Origin: Chenopodium formosanum
Taxonomy: Eukaryota; Streptophyta; Magnoliopsida; Caryophyllales; Amaranthaceae
DNA length: 64,000 nt
Assembly: GCA_024500155.1 (NCBI GenBank)
Contig: CM044867.1
Location: forward strand, 27,663,632-27,727,631
Reading direction: 5' to 3'
The notes under the pieces were generated by a model, which saw only the letters and a list, made by a program, of their open reading frames with translations, was not told the DNA's origin and ran no database searches. Below are positions 36,416 to 49,889 of the stretch, piece by piece. The translations under genes were made by a program, and so were the position numbers. Every line of letters starts with the position of its first letter. The first letter of the stretch is position 1.

Positions 36416-39274
36416 CCGATCTTCATCCAATTGAAAGCCCTATTGCATCCTCTAATCTTATTTGAGAACTAGAATATTTGAACTTGTGTTTTGAAACTTG
36501 GTTTGTAATTTGTTAAGTACACTCTTGGTTTGTAATTGATAATTAGGTACCAAACTTAGACTGTGTTTTATTTTGGACTATTTGTTAGGTTTGAAGCACT
36601 AAGTGTTTGAACCTTTGCTCTTGTTTGTTTGAAAATCGAGGGTTTGAAAAATTTAGGTGGTTTGAAACTTTGAAAAATTAGGATGTTCATTTGTTCAGGT
36701 CATTTTCAGGTATAATAAGCATAGGTATGCAGCTCAAAAGTCAACATTCATTTTCAGTATGGTGGTATAAGCATAGGTATGAAGCTCAAAAGTCAACATT
36801 CATTTTGGATTAGTAAAACATATTGAAATTGTCTCCAATCGAATTTTTGGTTTGAACTTCAATGGATACAACGAAAGATTCCCTCCTTGGACTCTTCATT
36901 CCGCTGCCAAAGCCATTCTGAAAACTGCAGCCTCGCTCAAGTGTGCAAGTACAAAACATGTACAAGTAACCAAACATCAAATTTAGTCATGTCAAATACT
37001 ATAGAATTGATTAGTAATACGTAGTAGGTTATAATGATAGCAAACTAAAGTTTGTTGAATTGACGTGAAGGCCTCATTAGTCATAACACTGACTGCACAA
37101 TGGTACTCAATCTGTTTTTTTTATAAGCTAGAGTTGGATTTGCACATCTGTCGAGATACAACTTTGATCATTAGTATTTTTAATTAGAGGTTAATAAAAA
37201 TTATGAAAAAATAAATTTATAAAAGTAGACATTATGAAAAATCCAACAACATATTATATAATCATATTTATATATTATATATTGGTAAAAAAAATTAAGT
37301 CAATGATGACATGAATAGTGGAAAATCCCAACTCTAGCTTATTATGATATGAATTTTCATAGTTAAGAGGATTTAATGTATCTATCTCGGCTTTGGATTT
37401 CATCACTACAAGTCTACTAAAAAATCTTGGGTGGACCTGGTCTACAATAAACTAGACCAAAAGTCTCACGTGCCAAAACCACCCCAAGCAAAACATGCCG
37501 AAATCTTCACAGCCCAGCCCACTAACCCCTAAACTCGTAAAACCCCAAACGAAAGAAAAAATGTAAAATTGGCTGCAACACCCTAAGGTATGGCTTAGGT
37601 GCACCGAGCACCCTAAACTTTGCGTAGTAGCCAAAACACCACCAACTATGGTGTTAGGTGCAACACGTGCCATAAATGAAAATTTCCGGCAACTTATTTC
37701 ACCGGGAGGAGGTGAATTTTCATTCTCTAGAACAGTTATGTAGTCTTTCATCCACTTAGCAAGCATGGATCAATTCTAGGGTTCATAATTTCTTTCTCCT
37801 ACAACTTCATCATTGACGCCATTAACAACTTCATCATCAGAGCTCGAATTTTTTCTCTCTCTCCTTCTAATCAATTCTAGGGTTCATAATTTCTCCATAA
37901 TCAATCAATTTCTGCAAAAATTGCTAATTCTTATAAACAATTAATTGAAATTGATCTAAATCGAAATATATAGGACACTATAGAAAACTTCGATATTAAC
38001 GTCATCAATTTCGATCTGAACGAGAAGCTCAAATTGAAAGCAACTATGAAGGTAAGAATTATAAAAATTACTAATCATCTATTTGATTTTGATTCAATTG
38101 TGCAAATTAATTGATCATTGTTTGATTTGTCAAATATATAAAACTTGTATCATAATCCCATTCAATTCGAACTTGAACAAGAAGATGAAGCTTTTGAAGA
38201 TGTAGAACAAGCTATTATTGAAGCTAAGGATGAGAATGAAGTTCAGGAGGATAATCAACATGTAATGCAAGCTCAAGGTATTATGCGATATATATGCAAT
38301 TGATTTTAGAATTTGATAATGTGAATTAAGCGATTATGCAATTGCAATTGTTTGTTTGGAAAATTAAATTAGGCATTTAGGTATTAATTCGTATTATTGT
38401 AACCAGTTGTACGTGATTTATGTTGATTGAAAATTAAATAGGTTTACAGTAGTTAGAGACATGCAAAGCCAGTTTTAAGTAATATAGTTGCCTTTAACGA
38501 TAGTGTAGTGATCTATTTTAAACCGTTTTTTTAAATAGATCATATGTTAATTGTTACTTATTCTTTAGTGATAGTTGCCTGAATGTTCTTTAGTCAAAAT
38601 AGCATCAAAAGGGAAATACTACATTGTAGTGCTTCCATCTGATACATAATTTTATAAGAATCAAACACTAAGGAGGTATGACCAAAATTTACTTGTATTC
38701 ATAGCAGTTGCATCACTAGCTTAGAAATATACACAGGTTTCATTTCCTAGAGTTTTTCTAACCATCAATTACAGCTTACAAACCAACTTTAACAATCACA
38801 GGATAATATTAGATCACTATCCTCAAGTAAGTTTTAAAATAGATCATACGTTAATTGCTATATGAGGGATGACAAGGAAGTGTTAATTGTTTACAAGTTG
38901 GTGCGTAAAGAAGGTGTTAGATTGAAATGTATAAATAAGAATATGTTAGGGTATATAATTCAAGATGAGTATAAGGAGGAGGTGGTTGTTACATGGGAAT
39001 GTCTGCAATGTCACGTTTCTTATTTTGTCTTGTGAAGACTTCAGTCTTCTTCATGTTTGCATTTATATCAGTCTTCTTCCTGGTCTTGTCTATAACTTGA
39101 TATAGCATAAATACATAGTACTTACATGATGGTTAGTGCTTTTCTGACGTGCATGCTGTATTTTAGACTTTAGATTGCAATTACCTACAATTTGACCTAT
39201 ATAAATGATAATTATGGATGGTGCAAATAACAATGAAGAGATTAGTGGTTGGTTAGTAGGAGAAACTCAATCAA
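36416..39274. other. Copy 2 counterpart of 1510-4368
   Basis: Collinear with copy 1. It includes the inverted-repeat MITE-like element at 37123-37342 and the degraded exon-like pieces (about 37976-38051, 38163-38277 and 38861-39034). Nothing else is recognised. Confidence 0.5.
37123..37342. mobile_element. Small inverted-repeat element, MITE-like (copy 2)
   Basis: Identical layout to 2217-2436, with AAGCTAGAGTTGG ends in inverted orientation. Confidence 0.6.
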
Positions 39275-39457
39275 TGACAGGCTAAAGTCGTATCACCTAA
39301 TCAAAAGTAATTCCTAAAACCACTAACTATAATAGATAGGGAAGTAGGGTCGAATGCACAGGGAAATAATGTTCTTTTATTCCTAATAAATTATTATAAT
39401 CTAAATTATCAAGAAACGAGTATTTTGTGAGAAATATACTACAATAATAATTAAACT

Positions 39458-39547
39458 ATCTCTCTCTTTTCCTCCTCCTCCGTTGTTGTTGTTGAGAGAG
39501 ATATCTCTCTCTTTTCCTCCTCCTCCGTTGTTGTTGTTGAGAGAGAT
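39458..39547. other. PacBio SMRTbell adapter, two tandem copies (assembly artefact)
   Basis: Two identical 45-base units (39458-39502 and 39503-39547) each start ATCTCTCTC, run through TTTTCCTCCTCCTCC and GTTGTTGTTGTT, and end GAGAGAGAT, so their ends are self-complementary. As I know it, this is the PacBio SMRTbell hairpin adapter. The same place in copy 1 has ordinary LTR sequence (4554-4640), as does the LTR at 27727. It is library adapter left in the assembly, not biology. A nearby missing T in a homopolymer (39421-39430) also fits unpolished long-read consensus. Confidence 0.96.
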
Positions 39548-40334
39548 GCATAAATTAACCAGATTATAAAGGGCTTTCGCTACATATTATAATCACAGAA
39601 TTAACTTAGCGATATTAAATCGCATCTCTCGAATCTTGATTTAACCATTTATAAATTAACCTGTCTATTGAAACTAAGCCTTAATATCAACTCTCATCTG
39701 TCGAATCTCGAATCAAAGTAACTCATACAATTAAACCTGCGCAAATGTAATTGCATAGCATTATAACAATCAATAGGAAATTAACCCAAAATATTAACAA
39801 TCAATAACAATAAATCATCCCTTCATAATGTTCATGGATCCTCAAGAACCCTAGAAATAAACTACTCGTGCATAATTAAAACTAAACTAATCAAAGCAAT
39901 TAAATTAAACATAATTAAAACAATAATAATAAAACTAAAACAAAACAATAATAATTAATAATAAAGCAAAATATTAAAGACTTAAAAGAATGAAAACTAA
40001 AAAGAAATAAACTAATGGAAACTAAACTAAAGCATAAAAGAATGAAAACCAAGGAAATAGTTCCGTAAAATTGTAACAAACTAAAATCAAATAAAACTAA
40101 AACTAGTTTCTAAAAGTTTAATCAAGAAAATCTTTAACTAAAGACAAGTTACGGAAAATATAAAACTAAGACTAAAGCAGTACAATAATCAGCTAACCTT
40201 CTAAGCTAAACTTAGTCCTCAAATATACTTCATAGTTGCGTGAATTGGAATAAGGTCAATAAATGTCGGAAATCGACATTAAGTTGAACAGCTGGAGTAA
40301 GGCCTAAGGATAAAGGCGCGTCCAGCTGTAGTAC

Positions 40335-43300
40335 GAATTATCTATCCCTACACCCTAGAACCCTAGAGTAGGGAACTCTACCTACACCCCCACTCAAAAC
40401 AACACGCTTCATACTGCTCGGCGCTCGCATATCAATTTCCTTGCTATTTCCCCACATTCTCTCTCTTCAAAAAATAAAAGTGCTCTATATTACTCTTAGA
40501 AATTGCCTATATTCATTTTGTCCTTCACCAGATCTTCATTGTCTATGCAAGATTGTTATTAAGCTAAGGTACCAAATTCTCTCTTGTTTTTCAATTTGAT
40601 TTCTTATTTTGTGAATTGTTGTTGAATGAAAGTGAAGGTTTGAAGTAATTTGATATGATTGTTCGATGACTATTTGGATTATCCTATTTTTTTTTTCCCA
40701 ATTTGATTGTTGAATAACAATTTAGATCGTCGTCATTCAAACAAAAATTCATCGTAAGGTATACACGGTATCACACTCTCTATCTCATTGATTTTTTTGT
40801 TGAATTTTGCCATTTCACCAGAAAACTCTAGCCATCAAATTATGGTGTATATCAAATTATTGTGGTTTCCTATTATTATAGTTAAATTATGTATGATATA
40901 CTCTATTTTGTGTTAAATTAATTTGTGGTGAGTTATTAAATTATGAAAGTGTTCGACACAAAAAATTAGAAACATATTTTACTTGTAATAATTTTCTGGA
41001 TAATTTGATCAAAACTCGTTGGGATTGAAATGTAAATTTAGTTTATTGTGGGAATTTTTTTTTCTAATGAATGTTCATTTTCGTTTTGAATTTAATTTGT
41101 AAAAAATAACATATGATCATTCATAAAATGAATAATGTTCATATACTTATTGTTGATTCAAAAATGAGATTAATGAATGTTTAATAATTTAAAATTGATT
41201 GTCAAATAATCATTCAAATGTTCATATTAAAAAAACGTAATGTTCATTTATTCCTAATAATATGTTTATTTTGAACATATGTACTCCCTCCGTCCCAATA
41301 TATAGTTCCTGTTTGTATTTTTTCACGCTATTTAAGAAATGGGAGGAAAAGGTGGATGAAGTATATTAAAAGTGGAAAAAGCTAGACAAAAGTACAAGAC
41401 AGGTGAATAATTTAAGGAGAAAAAGTGAAAAATACAATTATAGACAAAAGTTAGAGAGAAAAAGTGGAAAAAAGTACAAGGCAAGTGGATAATTTAAGAG
41501 TGGATTAGGAAGTTCAATGAATAAAGTTATAAAAAACGAGGGTATAATGATTTTTACATACTATCCAAAAATAAAAACAGGAACATCATTTTAGGTCTCC
41601 AAAATAGGAAAACAGGAACTATAATATGGGACGGAGGGAGTACTAATATTTGCAAAACCATAACATTGCGTACTTGTAGACAACCCTTATATAAGGTATT
41701 TACTATGGACTTGTTGAGTGTGTGTATCCAATACCCAAATCAAAAATGGATTTGTAAAATGAAGAAAAATAATATAAGTATATAATTGTACATAATCATA
41801 CCTCTTTATGTTCATTTATATGTTATTGAATGTTCTATGCCATATTTTATCACTTTTATATTATTAAAATTTAGACACTTATTTTTTTTCCAATAATAAA
41901 CCATTTATCTTTATAATATATATTGGTTTTTTGGATATACAGGAAAATCAAATCAGGAAGCTGCAAATGGAATACACGCCTCAAGTAATGCTTTTTGAAT
42001 GAAATGTATTGAAAAAAAATGAAGGGCAGCGAGAAGGTTGATAAATGAGTTAAAATATAAGCAATTTCTTTTTTCTTTAAATAGAATATTGTTTTAACAT
42101 ATTTGATGTATAAACAAGTTATATATTTTGTATGTCGTATTTCATACAATAGTAGTATTGTTTGCTAGATATTATTATAAAAATGTGAAAACAGATTATT
42201 TTTTTTTGTTGTGCAAACTATAGTAGAATGAACATGTTCATTATCCTTGTCAAAAAAAAAATAAATAAAAAAAAAAGAGAACATGTTCATTATCATATCA
42301 GTACTAGTAATTCATTAAATTCTCAACACTATATCATCTCTTTAACTATATGTTTATGACCATATCATTAAATGTTCATGAACAATATAATAACATAAAA
42401 AAAGTATTCTCTACTACCATGATCATTTAAACAGTTCACAATGATCACAATAAGTTATGCTTGTATATCTTAAATCCCTAGAGTAAAATGGGTAAAGTAG
42501 ACTAGTAGAGATATACTTATACTCTATATAAAATCATCAGTAACATATTAAAACTCCATCCTTCCATAGTACACATATATGCTTACTAACTTTTCAAAAA
42601 ATTAATAAATTTTATTATATGTAAATGTTCATTTTCATATTGATAATTGTCCATTTTCATTATGATTCATGATCATTTCATATTGAACAAGTAAATGCAT
42701 AATTTTAAATGAACATATACATATACTTAAATGCTCATTTTGATACTAAAACACCTATTATATCATGAAGTAGTTATTTTTTTCTATACATTTATATTGT
42801 AATAATGAACATTTGCGCATATACAAATGAACATTAAAATAATACATATTCATATTTCTATATATTCATTTGCACATATAGTTTTAAATATTTTTATAAT
42901 TGACATATCTTAAATTCTTTATGTTATTGACTTTTAGATATGTAGTACTTATTTTTCAATAATATCCTTAAAAAATTGTTTGATTTATTGATCAAATAAT
43001 TAAATTGTGACATGTTATCCGCAATAGGTTAATTTTAATGCTCCATAATTAAATGTTCAGTTATAAAATAATAAATGTTCATTTACAATCAATAAAAAAA
43101 ATTGTTTATTTACAACCATTAAAAAATGTTCATTTTAAAAATATTATATGTTCAATTATAAATGTTTACCAACAATTTCCCCTGTTCTATTTTCTAGCCC
43201 GCTACGCCATCCCAAATTAACTCAAGCCGTCGTTCCTCCATGACAAACGATCCATGGTGGTGGTGATGGGATAGAATATCAACTCCTATATATTTCCCGC

Positions 43301-43757
43301 CGCTACTCCATATAATGGAAGATACATCTACCACCACCATAACCATGACTACTACAATTGTTGCCCAGAAGCACAACTGCTACTGCCATTAAATTTAATT
43401 TCAATGATCCGAGATTCCTTATCGGAATCGAGTGTTTTTAAGTGATTAGTCTTGTGATTTAACTGGATTTTATAAAACGGCGGTTACACAAACGAGGCGA
43501 GAATTATAATGTCGTTGGGGAAGGAGATAATGGCGGTGAGATCGCTGAAAATGGATTTCTCTAGAGTTAATAAAGACGGATACTGTATACTGTATAATTC
43601 GGAGGTAAGATGCGGTGAATGGTGATAGCTGCTATAATTTGGGATGGGAGGGGGAATGGTGTGGGGAGATGTAGTGGGGAGAGGTATAGGATGATGTAGT
43701 GGGGAGGGGGTGTAGGGAGTTCTACCTACACTAAGGTGTAGGTAAAAATTTGTAGCC
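40335..43757. mobile_element. 3.4-kb TIR-type DNA transposon inserted in the LTR (copy 2)
   Basis: Counterpart of 5429-8852, flanked by GTAGTAC at 40328-40334 and 43758-43764. It carries the Stowaway MITE at 41284-41640 and the same scattered TGTTCAT motifs. No transposase was recognised. Confidence 0.6.
41284..41640. mobile_element. Stowaway-type MITE (copy 2)
   Basis: CTCCCTCCGTCCC and GGGACGGAGGGAG ends with flanking TA at 41282-41283 and 41641-41642. The left inverted repeat is intact here, unlike in copy 1. Confidence 0.92.
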
Positions 43758-44104
43758 GTAGTACTCATCATGCGATCGGGCCAAGTTGCTTGGAGTAAAC
43801 TCGCGGCCTAGATCTTTAACGTGAACGTGATTGGGCCTCTAACTTTAGCCCAATTCTTCTTCCTTGGTTGGTCTGTGTTAGTAACTTGGAATGTTGAACC
43901 TCCTCACGTATGACTCTAATATTTTTTTAGTGGCTAATAACCTCAGGAATTGTCATAATTCTGCAAATTCCTGGAAAATAATACCAACTCTACAAAAACA
44001 CTAGAAAACGTATACTAGTAATAAAAATAGCTCTGCAGAGCTCAAATAAGCACAATTATGACCACGGGACGGGGAGTAAAAATACATATAAAATAGACTC
44101 ATCA

Positions 44105-45739
44105 AACTACCCCAAGCTAAACCTTTGCTTGTCCCTAAGCAAAGCAATGAATAAATAAATCAATATTTCACCCCAAATACATTCAAACCAATAAATACGA
44201 TTCAAGGCAATTCCGATAAATATATTAAAGTCAATCACTCAAATCCATTCAATTACCAATCTTCCCTAACAATTGTCAAGTAGAGCAAACCACAAGAGCA
44301 TATAGAATTCAAGACTAGTGCTCACACACTCAACTCTCATTTATGTGGCGAGTAAAAGATGTACTCGATCGCTCCCCAACCAACCCTTTAAATGTGAACA
44401 ATGCCCTCCCAATTCACACACTCGTGTGTTTAAAAAGACATACACTCAACCTAGTAGTCGACTCGGAATATGTCAAATCATTCTTTGCATTGATAAACAA
44501 CTAATTTCACATTCATACAACTCTATGAACAAAGGTCGGAAGGTCTTCAAAGCTTGTAATGTAAGGCTTGGGTAAAGGGTAGGATAAATTTGGGAAAAAG
44601 TGAGAGTAAAGCCATGCTTAAGGGAGCCAAATCCTAACAAATAAAACCAAGGTCAAAAATAAATAATGACCATAAATCTCCAACTCAACTCTACAAAAAT
44701 TCACCAAACAACCAATCCAATATTAACAATATTTTCAACACTTACAATAAATCACTCATACAAATATGATATTATGGAACTTGAGTGAACAAACAAAATT
44801 TGAACTCTTTTTTTTTTTTTTTTTTTTTTTTTGAGTAACCTTCAATTAGAACACTTGAATATTGAAACAATTTTTTTCGTTTGCTCCTTTTTTTCTTTTT
44901 ATCTCACATTGGAATTTTTTCAACTTTGAACAACAATTTTCATTTTTTTCCAATTAACATACAAGAGCAAATAACTTATCATATCCACCCAAATTGTGCA
45001 AATTATGTGCACACTATAACTCCCTCACCTCACTAACTAATAGCTCCCCCAAGCTAAGCTTGGGACTAGTAACCAATGGGGCAAAATTAAGCTTGTAATG
45101 TGGCTAAATAAACAATAAAAGATTAAGGAAACAACATGGGTAGCAAGAAGGGAACAAATGTATCTAATATCATCTGAAGGCTACCTAAAAGAACAAATGC
45201 CTTCGTTCTCCTCAATGTGCATAATAATGAGTCATACAAACATTACTCAAAGTTAAAAACCAATACTCAACTTCATTCACATACCAGGAACTAACACACA
45301 TTCCTCAACAATCAACTAGTCAAGCACTATATTCACAAGTAGTTTGGCAAAATTGACGCATATTTAGGTTTCAAGGCAATCAAACATACAATCATGATCA
45401 ACTAATCCACAATATTTATCATCAATAACCAAGAATCAAAACAATTCCAAAAATTTTAATCAAGGGGCACAGGGAAGCATGATTCATAATTCATTGGAAC
45501 GTATTTTTGAATTTTTTTATTTTTTGAAAGCAATAAATCTAACCTAGGAAAACAATAAAATCTAGACTAATAAAGAAATAAAAACTAGACTAAGAAAGCA
45601 ATAAAACTAAACTAAGCACACCAAAGAAAATAAAAAGAGAAGGGAAAGAAAGAGTGCCTATATATGTACAAGAAATCCCCCCCAAGCTAAATCAGACAAT
45701 GTTCCCTTTGGCTTAAAGGGAATTTAGTAACCCAAGTGA
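44105..45739 (-). mobile_element. 3' non-coding internal region of an Athila-like element (copy 2)
   Basis: Counterpart of 9200-10837, including the poly-T run at about 44808-44832. No coding content. Confidence 0.7.
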
Positions 45740-46240
45740 CTACCCCACATCATCAAACTCGTAACCACCACCATCCCAAGCATTGCAATGCATCACCTTA
45801 GTACAATTTTGAGCAAGAAAGGAACAAAGTGTTAGTAGGAAGAGAGGCAAAAACAAGTCAGGTTCACTATTTTGCTCATAACTTTTTTTATACAAATAAT
45901 AACTCAATGGTTCTAATTTCATTGGAAAGTAGACTTGAAGAGCTTTCCAACGATTGGTCACACACAAAATTTCGTTAAGAAACGCAAAAGTTATGGCGTT
46001 TTGAAAGTTGGCCATATTTGCTGACGCGCTCTCGCACCCGACCGGGCGAGCTTAGCCCGACCGAGCCCGTCTCCAAGGTACGATCAGGTGGTTTCTTGAT
46101 ACTCGTTGCACGAGATTCCTTTTTGGCCTTGATTTTCTTCGTATTTTTGCTTGATTGAGCAAATGCCACCCGATCAGGTTGGACTTTCACTACGGGCTCG
46201 ATTTTCGCGACTTGCTCATTTTTCCTCTAGATTAAAAGTA
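45740..46240 (-). pseudogene. Post-protease tail ORF, frameshifted (copy 2)
   Basis: The tail that is one frame in copy 1 (10838-11287) is split here into two overlapping frames (46190-45975 and 46015-45740) by a one-base insertion in an A/T run near 46000. The Lys-rich PDRVAFAQ part is retained. Confidence 0.55.
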
Positions 46241-46253
46241 ATATTATCATCCC

Positions 46254-46817
46254 CTACACATAATGTAAGAAAATAATTGGAATTTGTAAATCTTTCTCAA
46301 TATCAACAATAACAAAATCAACACGTATATAAAATTTACCTACTCTAAAAAGAACATCCTCTAAAACACCTAAAGGGTATTTAACAGAACGATCGGCCAT
46401 TTGTAGAGTAATATTGGTAGCTTTTAATTTACCCATAATTAATTTAGAGTTCACAGATAATGGAAAAACACGTACACTAGCACCCAAATCACATAAAGCT
46501 TTATCAATTATCACATTACCAATATGACAAGGAATAGAAAAACTACCCAGATCTTTTAGTTTAGGTGGAGATTTATTTTGTAATATACCATTACATTCTG
46601 CAGTAAAAGCAACTGTCTTTACCTCACTAATAGATCTTTTTCTAGTCAAAATTTCTTTTATAAATTTAGAATATGCTGGAACTTGAGTAATTAATTCTGT
46701 GAAAGGAATTGTTACCTGCAAATTTTTGATAATCTCCAGAAACTTACCAAATTGCTTATCCAACTTACTCTTTAAATGTCTATTAGGGAATGGAAGTTTG
46801 ATAGCAAGACTGCACAT
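46254..46817 (-). pseudogene. Retropepsin remnant of the Athila-like element (copy 2)
   Basis: 187 codons with ALCDLGASV, nearly identical to 11351-11914. A few substitutions are visible (for example Asn for Ser before GILQNK). The gag part ends at the LTR fusion near 46895. Confidence 0.75.
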
Positions 46818-46894
46818 CTCCGATCTTATCTTGAGTTGTACCCTACAATTTATTATCAGAAGAGTTAGTTTTACCCTAGGGCCCTGCAGGGCTA

Positions 46895-47241
46895 GTAGTA
46901 CTCTTCATCCAATCGGGCCCAGTTGGTTGGAGTAAACTCGCGACCTAGATCTTTAGCGTGAACGTGATTGAGCCTCTAACTTTAGCCCAATTCTTCTTCC
47001 TTGGTTGGTCTGTGTTAGTAACTTGGAATATTGAACCTCCTCACGTATGACTCTAATATCTTTGTAGTGGCTAATAACCTCGGGAATTGTCATAATTCTG
47101 CAAATTCCTGCAAAATAATACCAACTCTACAAAAACACTAGAAAACGTATACTAGTAATAAAAATAGCTCTGCAGAGCTCAAATAAGCACAATTATGACC
47201 ACGGGACGGGGAGTAAAAATACATATAAAATAGACTCATCA
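46895..47241 (-). mobile_element. Partial Athila-like LTR (copy 2)
   Basis: Counterpart of 11992-12338 with the same GTAGTAC-overlap junction, showing that the recombination preceded the segmental duplication. An internal element fragment follows to about 47629. Confidence 0.75.
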
Positions 47242-47608
47242 AACTCCCCCAAGCTAAACCTTTGCTTGTCCCTAAGCAAAGCAATGAATAAATAAATCAA
47301 TATTTCACCCCAAATACATTCAAACCAATAAATACGATTCAAGGCAATTCCGATAAATATATTAAAGTCAATCACTCAAATCCATTCAATTACCAATCTT
47401 CCCTAACAATTGTCAAGTAGAGCAAACCACAAGAGCATATAGAATTCAAGACTAGTGCTCACACACTCAACTCTCATTTATGTGGCGAGTAAAAGATGTA
47501 CTCGATTGCTCCCCAACCAACCCTTTAAATGTGAACAATGCCCTCCCAACTCATACACTCGTGTGTTTAAAAAGACATACACTCAACCTAGTAGTCGACT
47601 CGGAATAT

Positions 47609-49366
47609 GTCAAATCATTATTTGCATTGTGGACTTCAGCCCCCTTTATCAGCCAATCTGTCCAGCAACCGCTCTAGGCTATAGCAGTCGTTGGTGTCAT
47701 GGCCAATATCCTCATGGAAATGGCAGTACTTGTTTTTGTTCCGGTTTTTTGCCGAACCCTTCATAGCTGCGAGCTTCTCAATAGTCACCCGGTCTTTTAT
47801 CTCCATGAGGATGGAGTAGCAGTCCTTGTTAAACTCGTACTTGGGGACATACGGTTTAAACTCTTTCTTTTTATTTTTGGACGGCTGATCAGAGTCCTCC
47901 GCCGCCCAAACTTCTTTTATTTTCTTTCTCTCTTCAGCTTTTTGAGCCGGCTGATCTTGCCGACTCCCTTTTTATTTGTCGGACTTCTTTGAGTCCGACT
48001 GCTTGCTGGTGGAGCGGAGTTCGGTCGCTTGTATATAAGCTTCCGCCTCCATCAGCGCCTCTTGAAGAGTGGCGATTCTCTTCCGGACGAGGTCAAACTT
48101 AAAAGTTGACCCGTCTTTTAGACCCTTGAAGAAGTCTGTATATGCAACATCGTCAGATAGTCCTTGGATTTGGATTCTTACCAGATTGAACCACCTGATA
48201 TAAGAACGGAGCCCTTCCCTGTCTCCCTGTTGTACCGCGCCCAAGTCAAGACTTATCTTTTTGGCGGGTATATTCATGGAGAAGTTAGAGGCAAACAAGA
48301 ACGCAAGTGTCCTGAAATTGTTTATGCACCCGGGCAGCAGGTTGCCGAACCACTGTTGGGCAATGCCCTTCAGTGTAGCTGGGAAGCATCTACACCATGC
48401 AGCATCATCCAACCCCTGTAAATACATAAGGTTGGTGTAGGCCATCAGGTGGTCTTCAGGGTTGGTGGTGCCGTCATAGACTCCAACCAAGACATTCTTA
48501 ACCTTGGCCGACTGTGCCGCCTCAGTTATTTCCTTGGAGAACGCAGAAGGTTGTTCACCAAGTTTTAGCAGACGGAGCTGCCAGTCCAGTGGTTAGACTT
48601 GATATGCCGCCTGACCCCCGAAGAGGGCAGGTTGCTGATATGATTGGGCGAACAGCCTGTATGGTTGCTGGGGCACATACAGGACCGAGCCTATCATCTG
48701 AGGACCTGTATGGACGGACGGGCTGCCTGACAGGTTCTCCTGTATAGATTGGGAATACCTCATCGAGGTATTCCTGAAGCTGTCTGGCATAGTCGACGTT
48801 GAAACCGAGTCAGAAAGCTGCTTGTTTCTCTTTTGCTCAATGATAAGTCGAGCATCAGAGTAAGTCTTCTTGCTGCCATCCGGCTCAGTATACCGGATGG
48901 GCTTCCTCTTTCCCTGGTCCGGGAAGCGGAACTTGGACTAATCGATAAAAGGCCTGCCCCCCTCCTTTATATTGGGATGTGGAGTGGGCTGCCTGTCTTT
49001 CACGGACTTAGCCTTCTCAGAGTGGGAGGGCCTCTTTGCCGACTGACCCTTGTTGGGTCCAGCCATTTTCTTGGAGATCAGGTCCTTCATCTTCCCCTTA
49101 AAGCTCGTCATGAATTTCATGAACTCTTCTCGGGTGATGTGAGCAGTCTGTCCTGCCGCCTGGGGCTGGCCGGTTGACTTACTCGGACCCGCCTGATCAA
49201 CGCCCCGTTCCCTGTTATCCTTGGAACGGATGCGTCTGGTTTTAAGAGATCCATCTTTGGCCGTAAATACTTCGACCTCTGGATGGGAATCTGTATCATG
49301 GGCCGAGTGGACCTTTGCTTCTGGATGTTTGTCCTCAGGAGGAGTTACAGTCTCTTGAGAAACCAT
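47609..49366 (-). pseudogene. Tat-like Ty3/Gypsy gag with three in-frame stops (copy 2)
   Basis: The same frame and the same three stops as copy 1 are present (TAG at 48938-48940, TAA at 48593-48595, TAA at 47972-47974). The nonsense mutations therefore arose before the duplication. A one-base deletion near 47640 further shifts the far end. The gag domain is at 48490-47972. Confidence 0.8.
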
Positions 49367-49382
49367 CTTAGAGGTACTCTCC

Positions 49383-49400
49383 CCACAGACGGCGCCAAAT
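49383..49400 (-). other. Primer binding site of the Tat-like element (copy 2)
   Basis: The minus strand reads TTTGGCGCCGTCTGTGGGG, the canonical Tat-lineage primer site, intact in this copy. Confidence 0.8.
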
Positions 49401-49889
49401 GTTTTGGGGATTTTTATGTGTCCTGCGAGAAAGTTACGTCACCAAGATTGGGTCCTCGCTGGCTGTACCTGCAAACAAATGGAAGCTTCGGTTGTTCGGA
49501 GTTCTGCCTCCGACGATCAAGTTAGTATGTGTTCGGAGTAAAAAGCGAAAAGTAAAAGTAGATCTTCTCGAGTCCTGAGATCAGGTGTTTTCTCTGTTGT
49601 AAGAGAATTGATTGTGATGTAATAAATAAATGTGTCCCCAAAATAGGGTAAATCTCCCTATTTATAGGGTCATTGGTAAATGTGCCCTTACCTAGGTCAT
49701 TCTGACCTAGATTTGGTGGGCTGCGCCGCTTTACGGCTTTCTTGGGAATTAGGCCCTGAAAGTCGTCATTCCCTGATGAGTATCAGTATGCCACGTGTCA
49801 AATCCAGGTGAGTCCATTTGGACTCCTTTTAGGGTGACACATGTCACACTCTCATTGGGCCACGTGACGGGGTAAAAATCCCCAAATCA
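49400..49889 (-). mobile_element. LTR of the Tat-like element (copy 2)
   Basis: Counterpart of 14498-14987, starting TGTTTTGGGG. The 3' boundary is approximate. Host-like AT-rich sequence resumes at about 49890 and continues to the gene's stop codon at 50617. Confidence 0.7.

Larger units (their letters stand above)
39275..44104 (-). mobile_element. Athila-like LTR split by a DNA transposon (copy 2)
   Basis: LTR parts are 39275-40334 and 43758-44104, interrupted by the 3.4-kb element at 40335-43757. In this copy the LTR is further damaged: about 87 bp corresponding to 4554-4640 are replaced by adapter sequence at 39458-39547. The adjoining polypurine tract complement reads CTACCCCAAGC instead of CTCCCCCAAGC. 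Confidence 0.8.

Noticed and set aside
39458..39547. A natural hairpin minisatellite or regulatory palindrome
   Set aside because: The unit agrees with the SMRTbell adapter as I know it and replaces normal LTR sequence present in copy 1, so an artefact explains it fully.
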